The notes under the pieces were generated by a model. That model was not told the origin of the DNA, made no database searches, and saw only the letters and a program-made list of their open reading frames with translations. A stretch of 24,534 nt of DNA from CALKZN01 sp964633815 (lineage in GTDB: Bacteria; Pseudomonadota; Gammaproteobacteria; Arenicellales; Arenicellaceae): the NCBI GenBank assembly GCA_964633815.1, contig CAZWHW010000025.1:1-24534 (forward strand). Direction: 5' to 3'. Below are positions 7,489-14,174 of this stretch, in pieces (positions within the stretch are counted from its first letter, which is position 1; every line of letters begins with the position of its first letter). The translations under genes were made by a program, and so were the position numbers.

Positions 7489-8567
7489 TATTGCGCTCCT
7501 ATTTTTGGGGATGAAACAAGATTCTCATCTTTGTCAAAGATAAAGAAATTTGAAGCATCTAAGTAAACTGAAACTTCTTCACCTATATCAACTATATGAA
7601 CTCCATGAGTTAATAAAACTAATTTTAGATCGTCTTTTGCAAAGTGAATATACGTCTCAGAACCTGCAACTTCGGTATTAGTCACATTTCCATCAACTTT
7701 AATAGATTCATTATTAGGCTTCTTTAATTTCAAATGATGAGGACGAACCCCAATACTATATTGCTCATCTGAAAGGTTAATTAAGTCATCTGAACAAGCG
7801 ATGCTTCCTTGAGAAAAGATAAAATTATTATCTTTTTTAGTTGCGTTTATCACATTCATTGGAGGATCAGAAAATGTTTGCGCAGCAATTAATGTGGTTG
7901 GCTTATTATAAATATCAATCGTTTTTTCAAACTGTGTTACACGTCCCTCATGTAAAGTAGCGGTATCACCGCCTAACAATAATGCTTCTTGAGGCTCAGT
8001 GGTCGCATATACAAAAATTGCACCTGTTTCTTCAAAGATACGAGGCAACTCGATTCTTAGCTCCTCTCGTAACTTATAATCTAAATTCGCTAAAGGCTCA
8101 TCTAATAAAACCAATTCAGCTTCTTTTACTAACGCTCTTGCTAGTGCTGTTCTTTGTTGCTGACCTCCAGAAAGATTAAGTACACCTCGATCTAAATATG
8201 GAGTTATTTTCATTAAATCCGCAGCTGCTCGAACTTTGATATCGATAGTTTTATCATCAACTCCTGCAACACGCATTGGAGAAGCAATATTTTCATAAAC
8301 AGAAAAACCTGGGTAATTAATGAATTGCTGATAAACCATCGCAACATTTCTCTTTTGAACAGGTGTCTTTAAAACACTTTGACCGTTCATCAAGATTTCA
8401 CCCGAAGTAGGTTTATCAAGTCCCGCCATCAACCTCATTAACGTTGTTTTCCCAGACAACGTTGGACCCAGCAAAACATTCAAAGAGCCCTTATCAAGCT
8501 TTAATGACACATCTTTTATGTGAAAAATATTACCTACTTTTTTACACACATTTTGTAATTCTAACAA
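7488..8567 (-). CDS. glpS: Glycerol ABC transporter ATPase GlpS (switch histidine missing)
   Basis: A 359-residue ATPase with Walker A GPTLSGKT at 34-41, the intact signature LSGGQQQR at 132-139 and Walker B LVLLDEP near 152-158. A TOBE-like C-terminal part follows. Where a switch histidine is expected (VTHD in GlpT) it has YATTEPQEA, with Thr190 in place of His. It therefore complements GlpT, which keeps the His but has lost the signature. The start is a TTG at 8567, preceded 9 bases upstream by AGGAG and overlapping the last codons of glpD by 7 bases. An internal start would remove part of the first strand, so the TTG is preferred. Confidence 0.87.
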   Translation of the reverse strand: MLELQNVCKKVGNIFHIKDVSLKLDKGSLNVLLGPTLSGKTTLMRLMAGLDKPTSGEILMNGQSVLKTPVQKRNVAMVYQQFINYPGFSVYENIASPMRVAGVDDKTIDIKVRAAADLMKITPYLDRGVLNLSGGQQQRTALARALVKEAELVLLDEPLANLDYKLREELRIELPRIFEETGAIFVYATTEPQEALLLGGDTATLHEGRVTQFEKTIDIYNKPTTLIAAQTFSDPPMNVINATKKDNNFIFSQGSIACSDDLINLSDEQYSIGVRPHHLKLKKPNNESIKVDGNVTNTEVAGSETYIHFAKDDLKLVLLTHGVHIVDIGEEVSVYLDASNFFIFDKDENLVSSPKIGAQ

Positions 8568-10099
8568 TTCCCACTCCTAACATTTTTTTTATTCTCGATT
8601 GAACAAACGACACTTGCCATCCAATCATTTAATACAGTAACTTTGTCTTTATCAAGACGTATACCAATCTTAGACCGTCTCCAAACTATATCATCAGCAC
8701 ACTCAGCCCATTCAAAATTCATTAAATAACGAATTTCACATTCGAATAATGAGCATCCAAAATCTTCTCCTAAATCATCACGAGTAGCAACTCCGTTAAG
8801 AATCTGCCAAGCCTTTGTTCCATAAGAACGAACATATCGCTCAGCTAAATCAGTGTCTAAAAAATCAAACTCATTTTTAAATTTACTCACTAATGAATCA
8901 TATTCAGTAACGCCAAAGTCGCCACCTGGTAAGGATGAATGCTCTGTCCATGCTGGGTCTTTTTTACCAATAAGGTTTTCAACCTTTTCCATCATCGATT
9001 CAGCTAATTTTCGATAGGTAGTTATTTTCCCACCAAATATATTAATCAATGGAGCATCATTATTTTCGCTATCTTCTCTCAATACATAATCACGTGTTGC
9101 TTCTTGGGCTGCAGAAGCTCCATCATCATAAAGTGGGCGTACTCCCGAATAAGACCAAACAATATCTTTTTGCATAATTGGCTTCTCAAAATATTCACTC
9201 GCAGCGGAACATAAATATTCAGATTCTTTAGGAGTAATGCTGACATTTGCTGGATCACCGTCATAATCCTCATCAGTTGTGCCTATTAAGGTGTAATCTT
9301 TTTCATAGGGCAAGGCAAAAATTATTCGATCATCGGCATTTTGAAAAATATATGCCCTATCGTGGTTATGTAACTTTGGAACAACAATATGGCTTCCTTG
9401 AACTAGGCGTACATTTTTTGAATTTGTACTTTTCATAGATTCGTCTAATACTTTATCAACCCAAGGCCCAGCAGCATTTATCAATAACTTTGCTTTATGC
9501 TGGCTTACCATTCCAGTACGAACATCTTTTGTTTTAATATGCCATAAGCCAGATATGCATTTCGCATAAATCACTTTGGTTCGTGTCTTTATAGTAGCTC
9601 CACGTTCATGAGCATCTTGAGCATTCAAAATAACTAACCGAGTATCATTTACCCAGCAATCAGAATACTCAAACCCTTTTGAAAAATTTGACTTTAAAGA
9701 ATCAGAAAACTTACCTTTTGCCAGATTGACGACTTTGGTTCCTGGTAGGAGCTTCCTTTTGCCCATATGATCATATAAAAACAACCCTAAACGTAATAAC
9801 CAAGCTGGCCGTAAATCCTTGTGATGAGGCAAAATAAAACGCATTGGCCAAATGATATGCGGAGCCATTTTTAATAGAACTTCGCGCTCTCCTAGAGCCT
9901 CTCTGACTAGACGAAACTCATAATATTCCAAATAACGTAAGCCGCCATGAATTAATTTTGATGACCAAGAAGACGTTCCACTTGCTAAATCATTCATCTC
10001 AGCTAGGTAAACAGAATATCCTCTCCCAGTCGCATCACGTGCAATTCCGCAACCATTTATTCCACCCCCAACTATAAAAATGTCATGTACTTCTGACAA
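8561..10099 (-). CDS. glpD: Aerobic glycerol-3-phosphate dehydrogenase (FAD)
   Basis: A 512-residue flavoprotein, the usual GlpD length. The FAD-binding GGGINGCGIARDATGRG motif lies at residues 11-27. The conserved DLASGTSSWSSKLIHGGLRY follows, with VREALGEREVL further on; the C-terminal domain is also present. GlpD oxidises glycerol-3-phosphate to dihydroxyacetone phosphate at the inner membrane and feeds electrons to quinone. The start appears to be TTG at 10099, with AAGG 8 bases upstream. An ATG six codons in would cut into the sequence before the dinucleotide-binding strand. It opens the structural part of the operon after glpR and overlaps glpS. As glpK is broken here, its substrate must come from imported glycerol-3-phosphate, another kinase or phospholipid turnover. 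Confidence 0.95.
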   Translation of the reverse strand: MSEVHDIFIVGGGINGCGIARDATGRGYSVYLAEMNDLASGTSSWSSKLIHGGLRYLEYYEFRLVREALGEREVLLKMAPHIIWPMRFILPHHKDLRPAWLLRLGLFLYDHMGKRKLLPGTKVVNLAKGKFSDSLKSNFSKGFEYSDCWVNDTRLVILNAQDAHERGATIKTRTKVIYAKCISGLWHIKTKDVRTGMVSQHKAKLLINAAGPWVDKVLDESMKSTNSKNVRLVQGSHIVVPKLHNHDRAYIFQNADDRIIFALPYEKDYTLIGTTDEDYDGDPANVSITPKESEYLCSAASEYFEKPIMQKDIVWSYSGVRPLYDDGASAAQEATRDYVLREDSENNDAPLINIFGGKITTYRKLAESMMEKVENLIGKKDPAWTEHSSLPGGDFGVTEYDSLVSKFKNEFDFLDTDLAERYVRSYGTKAWQILNGVATRDDLGEDFGCSLFECEIRYLMNFEWAECADDIVWRRSKIGIRLDKDKVTVLNDWMASVVCSIENKKNVRSGNC

Positions 10100-10139
10100 A
10101 TCGTAAACCTTTTCTATTCATAATTATTATGTTACTAAT

Positions 10140-10207
10140 CGAACTTAGCAATCTATAAATGAAAAATAATAGAAGATAATACGAATGTCAAATGAAAATA
10201 AAACGAA
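10140..10207. promoter_or_regulatory. Candidate GlpR operator array in the glpR-glpD gap
   Basis: The 110-base gap between glpR and glpD holds three CGAA tetramers on the plus strand (TTCG in the direction of the operon), at 10140-10143, 10182-10185 and 10204-10207. The spacings are 42 and 22 bases, close to whole helical turns. DeoR-family GlpR repressors bind sites built on TTCG/CGAA half-sites. The surrounding DNA is very AT-rich and would suit a promoter. The assignment rests only on short motifs and phasing. Confidence 0.35.
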
Positions 10208-10209
10208 AG

Positions 10210-10983
10210 CTACATGTTATTGTCAGTCTCAATAATAGTTACATTAGATTCTTTGCAAAATTGTCTTAGCTCATCATCCAAAATCACATCAGTAATAAAG
10301 GTATCTACTTGAGAAATATGACCAATCCGTATTGGTGCAGATCGGTCAAACTTTGTTGAATCAGCTACTAAAATCACATGTCTAGCTTTTTCAATTATCG
10401 CTTGAGCTACTTTTACTTCCTGAAAATCATAATCCAGTAATGAGCCATCTATTGGATCAATTGCAGAAGATCCAATAATTGCATAATCAACTTTGAAGTT
10501 TTCTATAAATTCAACTGTCGCATCTCCAACAATTCCTCCATCAGAAGACCTAACTACGCCTCCAGCAATAATTACTTCTATATCTTTAGACAATCTTAAC
10601 GAATTAGCCACATTAATATTGTTAGTAATAACGAGTAAACCTTTATGATTAAAGATTGCATCGCTAAAGGCTTCAGTTGTTGTACCTATATTAATAAAAA
10701 GAGAAGTTTTGTGAGGAATAATATTTGCAGCTGCTTGACCAATAGATACTTTTTGAGATGATGAAATTTTGCGTCTCGATTCATATTCTACATTTTCTCT
10801 TTTATTATTAGACATGGCTCCGCCATGTACTCTAATTAACTTATTGGCTTTACCGAGATCATTTAAATTACTTCGGATAGTTTGAGGAGTGACTTTAAAA
10901 ACTTCCACAAGCTCATCAACCGTCACTTGTCCTTTATTTTCTAAAATTTCAAGAATATGATTATGTCTATCTGTTAACAGCAT
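10210..10983 (-). CDS. glpR: DeoR-family transcriptional repressor, GlpR type
   Basis: A 257-residue DeoR regulator. The N-terminal winged helix-turn-helix covers about residues 1-57, with recognition region VTVDELVEVFKVTPQTIRSN and the wing motif IRVHGGA. The C-terminal sugar-phosphate-sensing domain contains INIGTTTEAF and ITNNINVANSL, and later the conserved VILVADSTKF. GlpR normally represses glp genes and is relieved by glycerol-3-phosphate. It is first in the transcription unit, 110 bases upstream of glpD. The ATG at 10983 is the first possible start (a stop precedes it in frame), but the nearest purine-rich site, AGAGGA, is about 17 bases away, so translation may be weak. The 230-base AT-rich region upstream probably holds the operon promoter, and I see no single convincing -35/-10 pair in it. 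Confidence 0.9.
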   Translation of the reverse strand: MLLTDRHNHILEILENKGQVTVDELVEVFKVTPQTIRSNLNDLGKANKLIRVHGGAMSNNKRENVEYESRRKISSSQKVSIGQAAANIIPHKTSLFINIGTTTEAFSDAIFNHKGLLVITNNINVANSLRLSKDIEVIIAGGVVRSSDGGIVGDATVEFIENFKVDYAIIGSSAIDPIDGSLLDYDFQEVKVAQAIIEKARHVILVADSTKFDRSAPIRIGHISQVDTFITDVILDDELRQFCKESNVTIIETDNNM

Positions 10984-11208
10984 ATGAAGTTAATAGTTTT
11001 TCCTCTGGATTCCTGATTATTGATTTATTAATTTTTATTATTATTCGTTTCAATGACTCCTTCATTTTCTTGAAATAATCATTCAACAATATGCGATTAA
11101 AATATCTTTTCTTTAACTAAATATATAGTTTTATAATATAAATTGAAAGGCAAGAATACATCAGAGCACTTCTAACAACCAAGATTACTAATCTATGACA
11201 AACAACAC

Positions 11209-11266
11209 TTCTGTCCTTAGACTTTTTTCTCTAAATCCGTAATTTTCTCTTCTAATATAGTGAGTT
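11209..11266 (-). repeat. Direct repeat, right copy (3' end of intact ubiK)
   Basis: This is the partner of the repeat at 897-958. It comprises the last codons and stop of the intact ubiK gene plus about 8 bases of 3' flank. The two copies lie in the same orientation and bracket the glycerol genes, with about 10.25 kb between them. Beyond the repeat the two flanks share nothing obvious. Confidence 0.88.
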
Positions 11267-11453
11267 GTTGGCGTGTTTTAGCTAACACTTTCATTTGAGT
11301 ATCTAGTTCCTCACGACTAACCAAATCTAACTCTTTAACTGCTTTTGCTACAACTGCCGACACATTCGCTTTGATATCTTCTGCTAGATTGTCTGGCAAT
11401 GCTCCTTGCAATGAAGACAGCACTTTATCCAATAATTCTTTTGGTTCGTTCAT
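11217..11453 (-). CDS. ubiK: Ubiquinone biosynthesis accessory factor UbiK (BMFP/YqiC family)
   Basis: A 78-residue protein with the BMFP-family layout: an N-terminal amphipathic region (KELLDKVLSSLQGALPDNLA) and a C-terminal coiled coil rich in Leu/Ile and charges, ending LTILEEKITDLEKKV. In Escherichia coli UbiK helps UbiJ and the Ubi complex in aerobic ubiquinone synthesis; that function is inferred by family. It lies after the amtB terminator, so it needs its own promoter in 11454-11509. A TTGAAT...TTTATT pair with 18-base spacing in that gap is a weak candidate. Its last 15 codons recur at 909-956, and the junction with comM is interrupted by the glycerol island. Confidence 0.85.
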   Translation of the reverse strand: MNEPKELLDKVLSSLQGALPDNLAEDIKANVSAVVAKAVKELDLVSREELDTQMKVLAKTRQQLTILEEKITDLEKKV

Positions 11454-11509
11454 TTATTAAGGATACTCTGTTTAATAAAACAATTGAACAGTTGGATATT
11501 CAATTAGGC

Positions 11510-11536
11510 AAAAAAAAGCGGCTCCGAAGAGCCGCT
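11510..11536 (-). terminator. Intrinsic terminator after amtB
   Basis: A perfect 8-bp GC-rich stem, AGCGGCTC / GAGCCGCT, with a TTCG tetraloop when read on the minus strand, followed by an uninterrupted run of eight T. It lies 30 bases past the amtB stop and should separate the nitrogen operon from ubiK. Confidence 0.93.
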
Positions 11537-11566
11537 CAAGCTTAAGAAAGAATCTTAAACTAAAAT

Positions 11567-12820
11567 TTACTTAGTAAATTCAGGATAAGCTTCCATACCA
11601 CATTCAGCGATATCAACACCGTCATCTTCTTCTTGCTCAGTCACACGAAGACCTATGATCATTTTGATAATGAACCATGCGATAAGACTAGTTACACCAA
11701 CCCAAACAATAATTGTTAGAAGACCAACGATTTGTCCACCGAAACTGGCATCACCAAAAATAGCAACAGCTAGAACACCGAAGATACCTACCGTACCGTG
11801 TACAGAAATCGCACCAACTGGATCATCAATTCTCATTTTCTCTAATGTTAAAATTGAGAAAACAACTAACACACCACCGATTGCTCCAATGATAGTTGAC
11901 ATCAATGCTGATTGAGACGCTGGATCAGCAGTAATAGCAACTAGACCTGCTAATGCGCCATTCAATGCCATAGTTAAGTCAGCTTTACCAAATAGGATAC
12001 GGGCAACGATAAGTGCAGCAATCAAACCACCTGAAGCGGCTGCATTAGTATTCATAAATACATTCGCAACTTCGTTTGCCACAGCGATACCACCAAGCTT
12101 CAAAGTAGAACCACCGTTGAAACCAAACCAACCCATCCATAGGATGAATGTGCCTAACGTAGCCAATGGTAGGTTTGCACCTGGCATTGCACGAGGTTTG
12201 CCATCAGGACCATATTTACCTTTACGAGCGCCTAGCAAAAGTACACCTGTTAGTGCAGCAATAGCACCAGCTAAGTGAACGATACCAGAACCAGCATAAT
12301 CGCTATAATCAAGCGCGCCGATTAATGGCACATCTTTGCCACCCCAAGTCCAACCACCTTCAATTGGATATATAAAACCAGTCATTACTACAGCGAAAGC
12401 TAAGAAAGCCCATAGCTTCATACGCTCAGCAACTGCACCAGAAACAATTGACATTGCTGTTGCAACAAATACTACCTGAAAGAAAAAGTCAGAAGCACCA
12501 GAATAAACTGAATCACCATCAAAACCGTTTTCTGCAGAAGCGGCTAGTGCAGCTGCAACATCAATGCCACCTGTTGTTTCAACTCCAGACAAGAAGAATC
12601 CACCGTCGTACATGAAGTGATAACCACAAACCATATACATCGTGCTTGCGATTGCAAATAATGCAACGTTCTTTGTTAAGATTTCAGTTGTGTTTTTAGC
12701 ACGTACCAAGCCTGCTTCAAGCATTGCAAACCCAGCTGCCATCCACATAACTAACGCACCACAGATTAAGAAATAGAATGTATCTATCGCATACTGTAAT
12801 TCAAAAATGTTATTTTCCAT
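11567..12820 (-). CDS. amtB: Ammonium transporter AmtB
   Basis: A 417-residue Amt-family channel with about 11 membrane helices. The twin pore histidines are in SGIVHLAGA (His182) and AISVHGTVG (His341). Other family marks are the early MLEAGLVRAKN and DFFFQVVFVATA. It conducts ammonium/ammonia across the inner membrane and is blocked by GlnK. It starts 26 bases after the glnK stop, with AGG upstream, and ends before a strong terminator. The sigma-54 promoter ahead of the operon implies expression under nitrogen limitation. Confidence 0.96.
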   Translation of the reverse strand: MENNIFELQYAIDTFYFLICGALVMWMAAGFAMLEAGLVRAKNTTEILTKNVALFAIASTMYMVCGYHFMYDGGFFLSGVETTGGIDVAAALAASAENGFDGDSVYSGASDFFFQVVFVATAMSIVSGAVAERMKLWAFLAFAVVMTGFIYPIEGGWTWGGKDVPLIGALDYSDYAGSGIVHLAGAIAALTGVLLLGARKGKYGPDGKPRAMPGANLPLATLGTFILWMGWFGFNGGSTLKLGGIAVANEVANVFMNTNAAASGGLIAALIVARILFGKADLTMALNGALAGLVAITADPASQSALMSTIIGAIGGVLVVFSILTLEKMRIDDPVGAISVHGTVGIFGVLAVAIFGDASFGGQIVGLLTIIVWVGVTSLIAWFIIKMIIGLRVTEQEEDDGVDIAECGMEAYPEFTK

Positions 12821-12846
12821 CTAATTAATACCTATGAATAATAAAA

Positions 12847-13185
12847 TTAAAGCGCTTCCACGCCCTTTTCGCCCGTACGAATACGAACAACCTCTTCCAA
12901 ACTAGCCACGAAAATTTTTCCGTCACCAATTTTCCCGTTATTTGCTGCTTCTGATATCGACTCAATCACTTGATCAACCATATCAGCACTCACAGCCACC
13001 TCGATTTTAATTTTAGGCATAAAATCGACGTTGTATTCAGCTCCTCGATAAAGCTCAGTATGTCCCTTCTGGCGACCAAAACCTTTAACTTCAGTCACTG
13101 TCATACCTTGGATTCCAATAGCAGCCAATGCGTCACGAACATCATCGATCTTAAAAGGCTTTACAATTGCAGTTATCAATTTCAT
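12847..13185 (-). CDS. glnK: Nitrogen regulatory PII protein GlnK
   Basis: A 112-residue PII protein starting MKLITAIVKPFKIDDV. The T-loop contains the uridylylation site Tyr51 in YRGAEYNVDF, and the C-terminus keeps the family motif GKIFV and the R.RTGE.G block. It senses 2-oxoglutarate and ATP/ADP and controls AmtB and nitrogen regulators. The ATG at 13185 is preferred because GGAGA precedes it. A start seven codons earlier (13206) would add residues absent from the family. It lies between the TorF-like gene and amtB in one operon. Confidence 0.96.
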   Translation of the reverse strand: MKLITAIVKPFKIDDVRDALAAIGIQGMTVTEVKGFGRQKGHTELYRGAEYNVDFMPKIKIEVAVSADMVDQVIESISEAANNGKIGDGKIFVASLEEVVRIRTGEKGVEAL

Positions 13186-13237
13186 ATATGTCTCCAAAAG
13201 GGTCACACCCTAATTTATTTTTTGAATTAGTTATTGT

Positions 13238-13882
13238 TTAAAATGATTTAGAAATAGTGAATGCAACTTGTACGTCATCATTAATCTCTGCATCCGCTAT
13301 AGTTACATCCCAGTCTATACCGCCAAACAATGGTCCAGAAATACCAGCAGACCCGTATGTACCGCCAGAAGCATCCGTATCACCAATAGTTAAGCTTACG
13401 GCAACCTTCGATGAAATATCAAAACCATAACTAAGTTCAGCTGTATCAGGCCATTCATCAAAACCTACATAATAATACAAATCAAAACCATACAAGCTAA
13501 TGCCAGCAAAAGCTTCTTCTACATTATCATCACTTGCATCATCACCACCGAAGAAAGTAAATGCGAGAAAACCAAAATCAAGACTTACATCACTGCCAAC
13601 GTCAAAACCCCAACCACCATACAAATCTAGTTCTGTTGTTGAGTCACCACCGAAATCGACGTTTGAACCCCAAACACCTACGTAAAAACCACTATCGTGT
13701 TCATAATCAAAGCCACCTTGTAACGCAGGATCTTCATTATTCTGAGTAACACCACGGAAAATATAGTTTGATGTCAACGCAACATTTGCAGAAATTGTAT
13801 TATTATCAGCAAATGCTGACTGGCTAACAGGAACTGATGCTAACAATGCAGTAGCGATTAACGATTTTTTTAACATATTCAT
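13238..13882 (-). CDS. TorF-family (TIGR02001) outer-membrane protein
   Basis: A 214-residue secreted protein. It starts MNMLKKSLIATALLASVPVS, a signal peptide with probable cleavage near SAFA, followed by a body of alternating aromatic/glycine-rich strands ending in a C-terminal Phe, typical of a small outer-membrane beta-barrel. The block SANVALTSNYIFRGVTQ is the hallmark of the TIGR02001 family, whose genes often sit next to glnK-amtB. It may allow nitrogen compounds through the outer membrane, but the function is unproven. A longer frame to 13960 exists; its start is rejected because it would run across the sigma-54 promoter. ATG 13882 has GAGAG about 9 bases upstream. The weak inverted repeat after the gene (13215-13236) is not a terminator, so glnK is co-transcribed. 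Confidence 0.85.
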   Translation of the reverse strand: MNMLKKSLIATALLASVPVSQSAFADNNTISANVALTSNYIFRGVTQNNEDPALQGGFDYEHDSGFYVGVWGSNVDFGGDSTTELDLYGGWGFDVGSDVSLDFGFLAFTFFGGDDASDDNVEEAFAGISLYGFDLYYYVGFDEWPDTAELSYGFDISSKVAVSLTIGDTDASGGTYGSAGISGPLFGGIDWDVTIADAEINDDVQVAFTISKSF

Positions 13883-13943
13883 TACTAAACACTCTCTAAA
13901 GTAAGTTGAAGGATTATTTATGCATTTATTTCGAAAATTTATT

Positions 13944-13960
13944 AGCAAAGTATGTGCCAA
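13944..13960 (-). promoter_or_regulatory. Sigma-54 promoter of the torF-like/glnK/amtB operon
   Basis: On the minus strand the sequence reads TTGGCAC-ATAC-TTTGCT, i.e. TGGCAC-N5-TTGCT, a near-perfect -24/-12 promoter for RpoN. It predicts a transcription start near 13933 and a leader of about 50 bases before ATG 13882. RpoN promoters ahead of glnK-amtB are well established in proteobacteria. Confidence 0.88.
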
Positions 13961-14057
13961 CTATTACGGATTAAAAAATTTTCATTACAATATCTTTAAA
14001 AATCAATATTTAACTTAAAAAAGTTACTATTAATAATTTAAACAAAAATATCATTTC

Positions 14058-14074
14058 TGCACCATTATTGTGCA
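14058..14074. promoter_or_regulatory. NtrC-type enhancer site
   Basis: TGCACCATTATTGTGCA is a perfect TGCAC-N7-GTGCA palindrome, the classical NtrC binding site. Its centre is about 133 bases upstream of the predicted sigma-54 start, the usual distance for an enhancer that contacts RpoN polymerase by DNA looping. Only one clear site is seen. Confidence 0.82.
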
Positions 14075-14121
14075 TTTTATAGATTTATGCCCTAAAAAAG
14101 ATCAGGCTATTCCATAGGCAT

Positions 14122-14155
14122 AAAAAAACCCGCTATCTATCGATAACGGGTTTTT
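14122..14155 (-). terminator. Terminator after pnp (possibly bidirectional)
   Basis: A stem AAACCCG / CGGGTTT extended by a mismatch and four further pairs (TATC/GATA), with a TATC loop. It is followed by seven T in the pnp direction, and there is also a T-run on the other strand. It lies 19 bases past the pnp stop and isolates the pnp transcript from the NtrC/sigma-54 region. Confidence 0.9.
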
Positions 14156-14174
14156 ACTTGAAAAATTTTCAAAT

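Noticed and set aside
13215..13236. Inverted repeat CTAATT/AATTAG between the TorF-like gene and glnK
   Set aside because: A/T-only weak stem with no following T-run; glnK has no other visible promoter, so the genes are taken as one operon.
13883..13960. Longer N-terminus for the TorF-like protein starting at 13960
   Set aside because: It would translate across the sigma-54 promoter and place 26 unrelated residues before a normal signal peptide.
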